Shown here piece after piece: positions 1 to 8,729 of a stretch of DNA of 8,807 nucleotides. A program made the position numbers and the translations under genes. Origin of the DNA: Candidatus Aminicenantota bacterium (GTDB taxonomy: Bacteria; Acidobacteriota; Aminicenantia; UBA2199); the NCBI GenBank assembly GCA_020355945.1, contig CP070627.1, positions 1,223,813-1,232,619 of the forward strand. The letters run 5' to 3'. The notes under the pieces are model-generated. The model saw nothing but the letters and a program-made list of their open reading frames with translations, was not told the DNA's origin and did not search any database. The stretch's first letter is position 1. Each line of letters starts with the position of its first letter.

Positions 1-2373
1 TATATTATCTTTTATCATATTCTTCATAACTTCTCCCCTGGGCCTACAATGAAATCCCATGGAATTACCAGTATAATAAGTATATCTAATATCAAACGGA
101 CGATAAAGTATCGGGACAATATTTTCTCTTTTTAAACCGCTGTCAATTAAATCTTTTTGCGACCATTCGATTTTCCAATCCTTAGCATCAGGTCCCAGGT
201 TATAGAATATTCTCGCTTTTTCCGGCTCCATTTTGGCAAAACTGTTAATCGTTCGGTATACTTCCTCTTCTTTCCAATGAATAGTTAACTTATCACGAGC
301 CGTAACAATACCAACACTATATGTGGGAAATATATCGGTTATTTTGAAAAATTTTTCATAAATCTTTTCCAGCGTGACATCCCTGGGGATAAAAAAGTAG
401 AACTCCGATTTCGGGAAAATCTCTTTCCACTCTATTGAATTGAAATCATTTTCCACAAGTCTGTCGTACTTATCTTCCCTTAATCCCCATAACTCGGAAT
501 GAAACACTTTACAAGGCGTATCATTGCTTCTTTTTTTGATAAATAAGGCAATGGCTGTCCCCTGCCGTATATCGAATACATTTTCATCTTTGGAACCATC
601 CGGGCATTTTTCTTTTTTCAGGGCATTGCCGTGCAAATCCAATATGTAAATTTCATTAAAACTTTTCAGCAATGACTGCCGCATGCCCCGGAACGTCGGA
701 TTATCCAGGTAGCTGTGATTGGTTATGAATCCCAATACACCTTCTCCATTTTGATCGATTTTCCATTGTGCAAAACGGATGAATTTTACATAATCATCTT
801 GCAGCCATTTGGGATTTTTCTCTCCCAATGGCTTCCCATCTACTTTGTAGTATTCTTTTATCTCTGTGGAAATCCAATCGCCTACATTTTCAGAATGACC
901 GGAATAGGGCGGATTCCCAAGTATAACCAGTATCGGGGTTTGCTTTTTTATCTTCCCGGCCTTACGGGACTCTTCTGCCAGTGTTGACATAAAAGGCAGA
1001 TTGATTTGTTCGATGTCTTCCATTTCAAGGGTATTGGTTAAAAATAGTTTAAAACGCTCATCTTCTTTTAAAAAGATTCCCTTTTCTTCCAATATATGAG
1101 ACATTTTCAAATGACCGATGGCATAAGGCGCCATCATCAACTCAAAAGCATAGAAATTCTCCAGGAGGTGACCGCGGACAAAATCTTCTTTTACTCCCTC
1201 TCCATATTTTTCCGTATATTCCTCCAGAGCAAGCCTGGCAGCCACACCTATAAAGGTAAGAGTACCGGCGGCAGGGTCGAGTATTTTAACCCCGACATTT
1301 GCCAGACCCCCCGGCAGGTTAAAATGCTCTTTGAGAATAATATTTAAAGATCGAACAATAAAATATACCACTGGTTCCGGGGTATAATATACGCCTCGTT
1401 TTTCCCGTATTTCCGGGTCGTATTCACTGAGAAAGGTCTCATAAAAATGTATAATCGGGTCATCCCCTTTTCCATATTGAAAAAATTCATTCAAAATATA
1501 TCCCACATCTACTGAAGCCAGGACTTCTGTAATATCATCAATGATACACTCCAGGTGTTTTGAAGGTTTGCCTAAAGAGATGTATTCAAAAACATCATGC
1601 AGTATGCCAATGGTCCGGGGGATAAATTCCACTGCATTTTTACGATGGAATTCATGTTTACAGCGGGTCCTGGCTGCGAAAAGCCCATAAGTTACGGTTT
1701 GAGAATAAAGATCGGCAAAATCCTCTTCTGATAAACCATATAACAGGTACTTTTTAAAGGCCTCATAAAATCCCAAAATATAATTTTTCCCTCCATGGTG
1801 ATGTTCTTTTAATTCTTCGATGATGACTTGATCCCTTAAGAAACGGGTTCTTTTGGCCAGTTCCTTTGCCAATCCCCGGGCATTTAGATTGCAAGGAAAC
1901 GTAAAAGAAAAAAACTGGTCTAAAATATCCTTGAATTTTTCATGATTCTCTAAAACTGGTTTTGAACCTATCTTTAACAACGTATGTCTTCTACCAATGG
2001 AAACCATATCCATGAGTTGCCCATCCCGGTAAAATCGAAATTCCAGGAAATTGGTCAAAAGCAAATTAGGGAAAGTATCCCGGTATCTCTTTAATTGGTC
2101 ACTGTTTTCCACATCATCCAGGTTGGTTTCAAGTTTTTTTGCTTCGATATAGCCAACGATCATTGATTTACCATCCCAAACGCGGAGATCAGGATTACCC
2201 CCTTCTGTCTTTTTTGGCAGCGTGGTAACGTCAACCTTGGTTTTCCCTAAAAAAGGTGCCGCAGCCAGGATCATTTGTTCCATTATCGGGTAATAGCTTT
2301 CTTCTCGAGCATCTCCTTGTGAGAACTTGTGATGAATTTCTTTTAAGTAGCTGTCCAGGATATCTTTAATCAT
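1..2373 (-). CDS. Type IIG / Type ISP-like restriction-modification enzyme (partial, C-terminus beyond left edge)
   Basis: This is a single-chain restriction enzyme and N6-adenine DNA methyltransferase, translated by hand as 791 uninterrupted codons that run off the window edge. Residues 62-79 (NPD, then GYIEAKK) give a PD-(D/E)XK nuclease signature: D62, E77, K79. The methyltransferase core shows RGVYYTP (326-332), SAM-binding motif I DPAAGTLTF (366-374), NFYAFELMMAPY (406-417) and catalytic motif IV NPPYS (487-491). The later segments KWLQDDYVKFIRFAQW, KKEKCPDGSKDENVFD and YRPFDIRYTYYTG (757-769) match the Type ISP methyltransferase and target-recognition region as I know it. No helicase lies between nuclease and methyltransferase, unlike full Type ISP enzymes, so the layout is Type IIG-like. 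The ATG at 2373 follows AAGGA with a 6-nt gap. The gene sits 70 bp after the ATPase gene on the same strand, with no terminator seen between them. The remaining target-recognition part is missing from the window, so specificity cannot be read. The family is confident; actual cleavage activity is inferred. Confidence 0.9.
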   Translation of the reverse strand, partial: MIKDILDSYLKEIHHKFSQGDAREESYYPIMEQMILAAAPFLGKTKVDVTTLPKKTEGGNPDLRVWDGKSMIVGYIEAKKLETNLDDVENSDQLKRYRDTFPNLLLTNFLEFRFYRDGQLMDMVSIGRRHTLLKIGSKPVLENHEKFKDILDQFFSFTFPCNLNARGLAKELAKRTRFLRDQVIIEELKEHHHGGKNYILGFYEAFKKYLLYGLSEEDFADLYSQTVTYGLFAARTRCKHEFHRKNAVEFIPRTIGILHDVFEYISLGKPSKHLECIIDDITEVLASVDVGYILNEFFQYGKGDDPIIHFYETFLSEYDPEIREKRGVYYTPEPVVYFIVRSLNIILKEHFNLPGGLANVGVKILDPAAGTLTFIGVAARLALEEYTEKYGEGVKEDFVRGHLLENFYAFELMMAPYAIGHLKMSHILEEKGIFLKEDERFKLFLTNTLEMEDIEQINLPFMSTLAEESRKAGKIKKQTPILVILGNPPYSGHSENVGDWISTEIKEYYKVDGKPLGEKNPKWLQDDYVKFIRFAQWKIDQNGEGVLGFITNHSYLDNPTFRGMRQSLLKSFNEIYILDLHGNALKKEKCPDGSKDENVFDIRQGTAIALFIKKRSNDTPCKVFHSELWGLREDKYDRLVENDFNSIEWKEIFPKSEFYFFIPRDVTLEKIYEKFFKITDIFPTYSVGIVTARDKLTIHWKEEEVYRTINSFAKMEPEKARIFYNLGPDAKDWKIEWSQKDLIDSGLKRENIVPILYRPFDIRYTYYTGNSMGFHCRPRGEVMKNMIKDNI

Positions 2374-2443
2374 TATCTTTCCTTATTTTTGCCAGGTAAT
2401 ACTTTACCACTTATCCCGGAAAAATCAAGTGAAAAAATCCTGG

Positions 2444-3739
2444 TTATTTTGAAAAATATTTCCAGGCCGGGATGACTTCTATTTGAAAATCATTGATTTG
2501 AATCTCTTCTTCCTCATCAAGGGTTACTAAAATCGATTTCTTAATTCCTATCTCTTTCATTACACTTTCCAATGCCGTAATCTCCCTCCTTCTTGTCTTT
2601 TCATTCTTCATTTCATAACAAACTTGAACCAGTTTTTCCTGCCCATCCGGTATAAAAAAATCAACTTCTTTTATATTGGCAGATATATAATAAAAAAACT
2701 TCATTTCCCTTCGTAAAAAATCTATGGCAATTGTATTCTCAAACAAAGGCCCCAGGTTTTCCGAAATCTTGAAAGCGATGGCATTCACAAGACCATTATC
2801 AATGGAGTAAACTTTTTTAAAACCGCGAATCTGCTTTCCCACAGAAGGGGAAAAACGATCCACCCAAAACAACAACAGCCCTTGTGTAAAATATCCGGCA
2901 TATTCTTTGATGGTTTTATCAGCCAATGATATAACCCCTGAAAGGTTGTTGTAACTGAAAGATGACGTAACATTTGACAAGAGATAATAGAGCAGCTTTT
3001 CCGCTAAATGACTTTTCTTTATTTCAAACCTGGGAACAATATCATTATAGTAGATATTTTGATAGTAATTTTTCAGGATATCTTTTTTTATCTCCCTTTC
3101 CTTCTCAAAAACCACCTTTGGAAAACCTCCATAAACGATATACTCATCAAAAAGGCTTTTAATACGGTTTTTTTGGGATAGGATACTTACGCTGTTTTGA
3201 GAATCGATTCCTTTTGCCCTTAAAATCTCTTTGAAAGAAAAAGGGAAAACATTAACCACCAATGTGCGCCCCGATAGAAGTGTAGCCAGGTCCGCTGATA
3301 AAAGCCTGGAATTGGAACCGGTCAAAAATATCTTTATTCCTTTTTTTTCATATTTTGATTTAACAAAGACCTCCCAATCCTTAAAAAATTGAACTTCATC
3401 GAGAAACAGGTATACCTTACCCTGGGGGTCTTGCAGCTTTAAAAAATCCTGGAATACCTTTTCCAAATAGGCTACATCGTTTTTATAATAATTAAATACC
3501 GGGTCTTCAAGGTTTAGGAACAGGATGTTTCCAGGGTTGATTTTTTTTACTTCCATAAGATAATTTATAATTTGCTTTGAGAGGGTACTTTTTCCAGCTC
3601 GCCTAACACCGCAAATTGAGATAATAAAATCATTATCCATGTAGGCAACTACCCTATCGAAAATGGTTCGTTTTACTCCGGCATCATACTTAATCCCCTG
3701 CCAATGTTTATTTTGTTCAACCAGCACCTCTTCAAACAT
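2444..3739 (-). CDS. AAA-family ATPase with DUF4143-type C-terminal domain
   Basis: This 431-residue cytoplasmic ATPase belongs to the AAA_14 / DUF4143 class, common in bacteria and archaea and mostly uncharacterised. Walker A is GVRRAGKST (44-52), Walker B is YLFLDEVQ (110-117) with D114 and E115, and sensor 1 is TGSNS (140-144). LSGR (155-158) and YGGFP (203-207) are further family landmarks. The C-terminal part (about 215-431) has the DUF4143 pattern, ending in a PD-(D/E)XK-like fold: VDFF (359-362) then QVCYEM (372-377). The usual E-x-K is absent there, so nuclease activity is doubtful. The ATG at 3739 was chosen because GGAG lies 6 nt upstream; an in-frame TTG at 3757 would add six residues but has no ribosome-binding site. 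Two palindromes lie 26-75 bp upstream of the ATG. The restriction-modification gene follows at 70 bp, which suggests co-transcription. The role is unknown; a link to defence is inferred only from that neighbour. Confidence 0.88.
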   Translation of the reverse strand: MFEEVLVEQNKHWQGIKYDAGVKRTIFDRVVAYMDNDFIISICGVRRAGKSTLSKQIINYLMEVKKINPGNILFLNLEDPVFNYYKNDVAYLEKVFQDFLKLQDPQGKVYLFLDEVQFFKDWEVFVKSKYEKKGIKIFLTGSNSRLLSADLATLLSGRTLVVNVFPFSFKEILRAKGIDSQNSVSILSQKNRIKSLFDEYIVYGGFPKVVFEKEREIKKDILKNYYQNIYYNDIVPRFEIKKSHLAEKLLYYLLSNVTSSFSYNNLSGVISLADKTIKEYAGYFTQGLLLFWVDRFSPSVGKQIRGFKKVYSIDNGLVNAIAFKISENLGPLFENTIAIDFLRREMKFFYYISANIKEVDFFIPDGQEKLVQVCYEMKNEKTRRREITALESVMKEIGIKKSILVTLDEEEEIQINDFQIEVIPAWKYFSK

Positions 3740-3764
3740 ATAAGACTCCAAAAACAATAATTTT

Positions 3765-3782
3765 TTCGTAATGCATTACGAA
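3765..3782. promoter_or_regulatory. Perfect 18-bp palindrome, putative operator (proximal copy)
   Basis: TTCGTAATGCATTACGAA is identical to its own reverse complement over all 18 bases. It begins 26 bp upstream of the ATPase ATG at 3739, where a repressor could block the promoter or early elongation. A closely related palindrome lies 32 bp away, centre to centre. The form is that expected of a dimeric DNA-binding protein. The regulator is not encoded in the window, unless one of the two minus-strand proteins binds here itself. Confidence 0.65.
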
Positions 3783-3796
3783 TAAATTACTTTTTT

Positions 3797-3814
3797 CTCG
3801 TAACGCATTACGAG
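3797..3814. promoter_or_regulatory. Near-perfect 18-bp palindrome, putative operator (distal copy)
   Basis: CTCGTAACGCATTACGAG has perfect 7-bp arms (CTCGTAA and TTACGAG) and one mismatched pair near the centre. It matches the proximal copy at 15 of 18 positions; the differences are the two outermost bases and one central base. The 32-bp spacing between centres, about three helical turns, would put two bound dimers on the same face of the DNA. It is 242 bp from the divergent gene at 4057, so control of the ATPase side is more likely. Confidence 0.6.
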
Positions 3815-3982
3815 TATATATGTTTTTCCCTATCCTGTCAAGCCCCAATACCCCTAAATTCACCGTCAACTTTTGCCTCCTGGCAAATTTCCTTCTTGCC
3901 CTGGAGTTGAGTTTGTCAAAAAAAAAACCACGATTTCGAGAAATAGAATGCTTCCGGGTTATGTTATTCGCACCTTTAATAG

Positions 3983-4011
3983 TAGATTTTTATTGCATTT
4001 TGGTTTATAAT
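3983..4011 (+). promoter_or_regulatory. Putative sigma-70-type promoter for the secreted-protein operon
   Basis: A perfect TATAAT -10 box lies at 4006-4011. TAGATT, 17 bp upstream at 3983-3988, is a weak -35 box with 3 of 6 consensus bases. Transcription would start near 4018, giving a leader of about 39 nt. The leader carries GAGG at 4048-4051, 5 nt before the ATG at 4057. The -10 match and position are good, but the -35 is poor and AT-rich DNA yields chance matches. Confidence 0.45.
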
Positions 4012-4056
4012 TGGGCTTAAACTAATAGAATAAAAAAATGATAAAGCGAGGATGAT

Positions 4057-7000
4057 ATGAAAAGAAGATTTATTGCACTTATGGTGACGTTGTTTATCTT
4101 GATTTTTACCGGTTGGTATTCATACAGTGAGGAAATACCCAAACCCACTTATGACAATTCCATTATCTTTTCCTGGACGTATGGTTTCCTGAACGCAGAC
4201 GCAGCAGAGACCGCATATATCAAGAACCAGTACGGCAATGGGATGTATGCCCTTTTATGTTTTACTGTTTTTGAAGGGGTAGATATGGATTGGTATTTAA
4301 ACATTGTCGATGCCGGCAGTGGTATCCAGGCCTTTAAAGATAAATTGGATGAGATGATCGCCTTTGCCAAAACAAATAAGGTGGGAATTCATTTGATAAT
4401 AACTTATGGAATATCGCGTAATTTGAAATTATACAATACAGCCAGAGAAGAAGATGTGCGTAATTGCCAGTGGTATAATGATAATAATATATCGTCGTTG
4501 GCGCAAATGAGTGGTGTTTCGGCAGCGGATGCGGCAGAGGGCCAGGGAGGGTTTCCGTTTCTCGATCTCGATCATGTGAAGAAAGAACAGGTTTCAAAAA
4601 CCCGGGCCAGTAGTTCTGCGATCAATAACTATGTGTTTGCCACCACTTCCAGGTATGCCCGGAAATTAAGGGCCCACCTGGAAGCCAAAGTGACAGAAGC
4701 CTTTGATTATCTACAGCAAGAGCAAGCCAGCAATCCCGATGTTCTTATTATCGTTAGTGCGCCCGGCGAATCGGAACTCAATTACCATCGGTTGAATGCC
4801 AGTAAGCCCCTACAGGATTATTTTTGTGACTATTCCCCCTTTGCTGTAATGGAGTTTGGCGATTGGATCAAACACGAAGGTCTTTATGCAGAGGGTGAAA
4901 AATATGCAGGACAGGGTTATGCCAACGGCGGCAGCCGATACCAGGGGACCAGTGGACTTTCCAATTTTAATGCTGATTTCGGCACCTCTTTTACCACCTG
5001 GAATTTGAAATACTATAATTGGAACCTGTCTGACCCGGTGGATACGGATTATACTGACGGCACCAACCCGGATACCAACATCATCCCGGTTTCCCAGTAT
5101 ACTTACGGCGGCATGATGCCCACCAGCGGTTCCAATTATATCAGCGGAGGATTTGACCCCCCCCGTGTCATGAAAGAACCTGGAACCAATGACTTTTATG
5201 ACCTCTGGCATACCTTCAGGGAAACCCTGGTTGCCAATTATGTGAAAGATATGTCAGGTATTGCCAGGGACAGTGGTTTTCCTAAAGCCCAGTATTTTAC
5301 TCATCAAATACCAGCGGATTATCTTTTTGGAACCCGTCCCAATGACCCGTTGATCCCTGATTTGAATGCCCGCTACTATTCATCCGGTTCTCCCCTATGG
5401 ACAGCCGATGCCTATGAGGATATCGGGCTTGGGGTCACCCTTTATGATATCAATTACGGCACCTGGTTTGCCCGTACCACTCTTTATGGTATTGGTGCTG
5501 CAGACGCCCTGTCGGATAATTGGGCAGCTATGGAATATAATCCCGAAGTCATCCCTGAAAATGTGTCAGCCACTTTAAGCAGCGTTCAGACATTGTATAA
5601 CCAGATGGTGCGGCTTTACAACGGTGACCCTCATGTCGTCAGCTTTTTTGTGTGGCAAGGCACAAACCACCATATTTACGACTATAAAGGAAACAACCGG
5701 GAAACAGCCGCGAAACAGTTCTTTGATGCCATCAAAGATACTGCTCGCCAGCCCATTGGCACTGTGTTTACCCCTAAGAAAGTGGAAAACTTTACCGGCA
5801 GCTACAGTGCCACCACCGGTCTGGTCAATTTGAGCTGGTCTTCAAAAATATGGAGTAACCTGACCTATACCTGGGCTGATTGGGGAGATTTCAAAGAATT
5901 CGTGATTTACCGCGGATATACAGAAGATTTTACCACCGATAACAGTTCGGAGATTGTACGAAAAACCACTTATACTCATGTGGACTATGGTTTTGACTAT
6001 GGTGGCACGGTTTATTATAAAATGGCAGCAGTGAATAGCAAAGGTCAAATTGGTCCGATTGAAATGGTTTCCGTTGAGGTACCTGAGTTTGTACCCACCC
6101 CGATTTTGAGTGTATCCAGGGATCGGTTGAATTTTGCTTATATAGCGGGATTGGATGCGCCGCCCACCCAGGCTTTTCGTATAACCAACACGGGCACCGG
6201 TTCATTGAATTGGACCGCTGCGAATGATGCCGAATGGCTCAACTGTGATCCCGGCTCCGGTATCGGTGATGCAGTGGTGACTGTATCTGTGGACCCTACC
6301 GGCCTTTTAGTAGGAACTTACAACGCCGTGATTACCGTTTCAGATCCCAATGCCATCAGTTCACCCCATACCATTACCGTGTACCTTACCGTGAAAAATT
6401 CCTCCCAGAATAAACTGCCTTTTGGCAGTTTTGATACGCCGTTGGATGGTTCCACTGTTCGCAGCAGTGTCGCGGTCACCGGATGGGTGTTGGATGATGT
6501 GGGGGTGGACAGCGTTAAAATTTATCGGGACCCCCTCACCGGTGAAGGAAATGCATTAATTTATATCGGGGCTGCCAATTTTGTCGAAGGCGCCCGACCT
6601 GATATCGAAGCAGCCTATCCCGATTACCCCAAAAATTACCAGGCTGGCTGGGGCTATATGATGCTTACCAATTTCCTACCCAACGGCGGAAACGGGACCT
6701 TTAAAATTTATGCCATTGCAGTGGATTCCTTTGGTTACGAAGTCACCCTGGGCACCAAAACCATCACCTGTGACAATGCCAATGCAGTCAAACCCTTTGG
6801 CGCGATTGATACTCCCACCCAGGGAGGGGAAGCTTCCGGGGATAAATTTATTAATTGGGGATGGGTATTAACCCCGATGCCCAATTCCATACCCACGGAC
6901 GGTTCTACGATTAATGTTTATGTTGATGGTGTAAACCTGGGGCATCCCACTTACAATATCAACCGGTCTGATATTGCCGCGCTGTTTCCCGGCTATGCCA

Positions 7001-7563
7001 ACAGTAATGGCGCTGCCGGATACTTTATGTTGGATACCACACAATATAGAGACGGGATACATACTATCCAGTGGACTGCAGCAGATTTCGCCGGGAATAC
7101 CGACGGTATCGGGTCACGGTATTTTACCGTCCAAAATGCCGGTACCGGTAATGGCAGTACAAGTACTTCCACCCAAAGGAAAACAGCGGTGAGGTTTATC
7201 GGAGAACTCTCCGGCATCCCCTTTGATCGTTTCAACCCCATCCGGGTAAAAACAGGTTATCACCAATATACGACCCCTCAAACCCTTTCACCTGATAGAA
7301 AGGGAATCATAACCGTTGAAACCAGGGAATTGGCACCAATAGAAATTCATTTTCCGGGAAAAACCTGGTACGCTTCCCCTCTTCCTGTGGGTTCCACGCT
7401 GAACAGCAGTGAAGGTATCTTTTATTGGCAGCCGGGACCTGCCTTTTTAGGGAATTATACCTTCGAGTTCCTGGTTAAACAAGGAATCCCCGGTAAACTG
7501 GAACGAAAAACAGTAAAAATCGAAATTCTCCCTAAATTCAAAAGATATGCAATAGAAAAATGA
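4057..7563 (+). CDS. Secreted multidomain protein: putative TIM-barrel glycoside hydrolase-like region with FnIII, BACON and Ig-like domains
   Basis: This 1,168-residue protein should be exported: residues 1-24 form a signal peptide (KRR, a hydrophobic stretch 5-21, likely cut after SYS). Residues 29 to about 560 resemble a glycosidase (beta/alpha)8 barrel, with strand-like segments [10 protein letters not shown] (109-118), [14 protein letters not shown] (229-242) and VVSFFVWQG (near 527-535). Candidate acidic residues are E238 or E240 and E493 (NWAAMEYNP), but I cannot assign a GH family. Then come a fibronectin III-like domain (about 572-676), a BACON-like domain (about 683-780), two related Ig-like domains starting at LPFGSFDTP (787) and KPFGAIDTP (912), a Gly/Ser/Thr linker (1029-1038) and a C-terminal beta domain with FYWQPGP (near 1122-1128). 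GAGG 5 nt upstream supports the start. Its TGA overlaps the ATG of the dehydratase gene. A carbohydrate-binding or -cleaving role outside the cell is inferred; a non-catalytic adhesin-like role is possible. Confidence 0.85.
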   Translation: MKRRFIALMVTLFILIFTGWYSYSEEIPKPTYDNSIIFSWTYGFLNADAAETAYIKNQYGNGMYALLCFTVFEGVDMDWYLNIVDAGSGIQAFKDKLDEMIAFAKTNKVGIHLIITYGISRNLKLYNTAREEDVRNCQWYNDNNISSLAQMSGVSAADAAEGQGGFPFLDLDHVKKEQVSKTRASSSAINNYVFATTSRYARKLRAHLEAKVTEAFDYLQQEQASNPDVLIIVSAPGESELNYHRLNASKPLQDYFCDYSPFAVMEFGDWIKHEGLYAEGEKYAGQGYANGGSRYQGTSGLSNFNADFGTSFTTWNLKYYNWNLSDPVDTDYTDGTNPDTNIIPVSQYTYGGMMPTSGSNYISGGFDPPRVMKEPGTNDFYDLWHTFRETLVANYVKDMSGIARDSGFPKAQYFTHQIPADYLFGTRPNDPLIPDLNARYYSSGSPLWTADAYEDIGLGVTLYDINYGTWFARTTLYGIGAADALSDNWAAMEYNPEVIPENVSATLSSVQTLYNQMVRLYNGDPHVVSFFVWQGTNHHIYDYKGNNRETAAKQFFDAIKDTARQPIGTVFTPKKVENFTGSYSATTGLVNLSWSSKIWSNLTYTWADWGDFKEFVIYRGYTEDFTTDNSSEIVRKTTYTHVDYGFDYGGTVYYKMAAVNSKGQIGPIEMVSVEVPEFVPTPILSVSRDRLNFAYIAGLDAPPTQAFRITNTGTGSLNWTAANDAEWLNCDPGSGIGDAVVTVSVDPTGLLVGTYNAVITVSDPNAISSPHTITVYLTVKNSSQNKLPFGSFDTPLDGSTVRSSVAVTGWVLDDVGVDSVKIYRDPLTGEGNALIYIGAANFVEGARPDIEAAYPDYPKNYQAGWGYMMLTNFLPNGGNGTFKIYAIAVDSFGYEVTLGTKTITCDNANAVKPFGAIDTPTQGGEASGDKFINWGWVLTPMPNSIPTDGSTINVYVDGVNLGHPTYNINRSDIAALFPGYANSNGAAGYFMLDTTQYRDGIHTIQWTAADFAGNTDGIGSRYFTVQNAGTGNGSTSTSTQRKTAVRFIGELSGIPFDRFNPIRVKTGYHQYTTPQTLSPDRKGIITVETRELAPIEIHFPGKTWYASPLPVGSTLNSSEGIFYWQPGPAFLGNYTFEFLVKQGIPGKLERKTVKIEILPKFKRYAIEK
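6415..7137 (+). repeat. Tandem pair of Ig-like domains within the secreted protein
   Basis: Two consecutive domains of about 115-125 residues share a layout. Each opens with PFG-x-x-DTP (788-795 and 913-920), then a glycine/tryptophan turn (TGWVLDD and NWGWVLTP), a strand ending in VKIYRDP or INVYVDG, an R-x-DI-A-x-x-x-P-x-Y segment ([11 protein letters not shown] and [11 protein letters not shown]), a GYxML core (GYMMLT and GYFMLD) and a closing strand. This points to an old internal duplication at protein level; the DNA copies are clearly diverged. Such stretches usually act as spacers or binding modules on the cell surface. Confidence 0.6.
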
Positions 7564-8681
7564 GCAGCCATAGGAAACTTCGCTCTCTCATGGTAACCGG
7601 TGGGGCCGGGTTTATCGGCAGCAACTTTATTCACTACCTCTTTAAACAAAAGGATTTTAAAGGAAACGTTATTAACGTGGATAAACTCACCTATGCCGGG
7701 AACCTGGAAAACCTGGAAGAAATAGACAGCATTTACGGTGAAAACGGTCAGGCACGGTATGTTTTTCATCAAGTGGATATTTGTGATTTTAAGGCGCTTG
7801 AAGAAATCTTTGTAAAACATCACATTGATACCATCGTTCATTTTGCTGCCGAATCTCATGTGGATCGTTCCATTTATGGGCCCAAAGATTTTATTCAAAC
7901 CAATATTATTGGTACCTTTAACCTGTTGGAAATTGCCCGGGACCATTGGCAAGGTCAAAGAGGTGTTCTTTTTCATCACATTTCCACGGATGAAGTGTAT
8001 GGAAGCTTAGGGGAAACCGGTTATTTTTTTGAGGACACCCCTTATGGGCCCCGCAGTCCTTATTCGGCTTCCAAAGCCTCTTCCGATCACCTGGTGAATG
8101 CCTATTTTCACACTTATGGGCTGCCCATTACTTTGTCCAATTGTTCCAATAATTACGGGCCATATCAATTCCCTGAGAAATTAATTCCCCTCATGATCTT
8201 GAATGCCCTGGAAGGTAAAAAGCTCCCGGTTTACGGAGATGGCATGAATGTCCGGGATTGGCTTTATGTAGAAGATCACTGTTCCGCTGTGTTTTCTATC
8301 CTCCAATCCGGGAAAGTTGGTGAAACCTATAACATTGGTGGAGAGAACGAACAGCCCAATATCAACGTGGTCAATAAAATATGTGAAACCCTGGAGGAAT
8401 TGTGTCCCATCAAAGAGAATTCTTTTACCCGGGATTCGGATCAAAAGATTGAAAATTATAAAGAACTGGTTACCTTTGTAACGGATCGTCCGGGTCATGA
8501 TTGGCGTTATGCCATTAATTGCGATAAGATAAAAAATGAATTAGGCTGGAAGCCTTCAGTTTCCTTTGAAGAAGGTCTAAAGAAAACCGTCCGCTGGTAC
8601 CTGGATCACCGTCAATGGATCAATAATGTCCGCAGTGGAGAGTATAAAAAGTGGATTGAAAAAAATTACGGGAAAAGATAA
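7560..8681 (+). CDS. rfbB: dTDP-glucose 4,6-dehydratase
   Basis: This 373-residue short-chain dehydrogenase (extended SDR) converts dTDP-glucose to dTDP-4-keto-6-deoxyglucose with bound NAD, the second step towards dTDP-rhamnose and other deoxysugars of surface polysaccharides. The NAD-binding motif is [10 protein letters not shown] (13-22), followed by [10 protein letters not shown] with D41 and the [10 protein letters not shown] segment. The catalytic residues are present: T143-D144-E145 in STDEVYG, and Y168-x-x-x-K172 in [20 protein letters not shown] and [16 protein letters not shown] are strong family signatures that separate it from UDP-glucose/galactose epimerases. The ATG shares ATGA with the upstream stop and has no clear ribosome-binding site of its own, so coupling is likely. 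An internal ATG at codon 11 is rejected because it would remove the first beta strand. No rfbA, rfbC or rfbD is in view, so the end product is unknown. A terminator-like hairpin follows. Confidence 0.95.
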   Translation: MSSHRKLRSLMVTGGAGFIGSNFIHYLFKQKDFKGNVINVDKLTYAGNLENLEEIDSIYGENGQARYVFHQVDICDFKALEEIFVKHHIDTIVHFAAESHVDRSIYGPKDFIQTNIIGTFNLLEIARDHWQGQRGVLFHHISTDEVYGSLGETGYFFEDTPYGPRSPYSASKASSDHLVNAYFHTYGLPITLSNCSNNYGPYQFPEKLIPLMILNALEGKKLPVYGDGMNVRDWLYVEDHCSAVFSILQSGKVGETYNIGGENEQPNINVVNKICETLEELCPIKENSFTRDSDQKIENYKELVTFVTDRPGHDWRYAINCDKIKNELGWKPSVSFEEGLKKTVRWYLDHRQWINNVRSGEYKKWIEKNYGKR

Positions 8682-8729
8682 TTTGTCATGAGGCCGCAGC
8701 CACGCCCGGAGACGCATGAAAAAGAAGGG

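Larger units (their letters stand above)
3740..4056. other. Divergent intergenic region (317 bp)
   Basis: This gap separates the minus-strand ATPase / restriction pair from the plus-strand secreted-protein / dehydratase pair, so it must carry promoters for both. The ATPase side holds the two palindromes. The middle (about 3815-3980) has no gene I can support; it contains a run of ten A at 3918-3927 and a short hairpin at 3872-3887 of doubtful meaning. The right side holds the TATAAT promoter candidate and the GAGG ribosome-binding site for the gene at 4057. I could not settle on -35 and -10 boxes for the minus-strand promoter, because several AT-rich hexamers compete around the palindromes. 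Confidence 0.7.

Noticed and set aside
1258..1284. Motif I reads DPAAGTLTF instead of the common GTGTF, possibly an inactivating change
   Set aside because: From memory this form is normal in Type ISP-like methyltransferases, and the rest of the core is intact.
715..1347. Plus-strand open frames of 90 and 83 codons (715-987 and 1096-1347)
   Set aside because: They lie antisense inside the restriction-modification gene, over its conserved methyltransferase motifs, and resemble no protein I know.
2374..2443. Terminator between the ATPase and restriction genes
   Set aside because: Only 5-bp complementary pieces (CCAGG and CCTGG, CACTT and AAGTG) are present, with no stem plus T-tract.
3872..3887. 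Hairpin TTTGCC-TCCT-GGCAAA as a terminator
   Set aside because: The stem is only 6 bp, there is no real T-tract, and no gene ends nearby.
3820..4020. 66-codon plus-strand open frame in the intergenic region
   Set aside because: It has no ribosome-binding site, an unconvincing composition, and overlaps the promoter candidate for the gene at 4057.
4810..5211. 133-codon minus-strand open frame
   Set aside because: It is fully antisense within the secreted-protein gene, with no ribosome-binding site or recognisable motif.
7455..7979. 174-codon minus-strand open frame
   Set aside because: It is antisense across the junction of the secreted-protein gene and rfbB; the rfbB reading is certain and explains the DNA.
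8181..8498. 105-codon minus-strand open frame
   Set aside because: It is antisense within conserved rfbB sequence and is a coding shadow.
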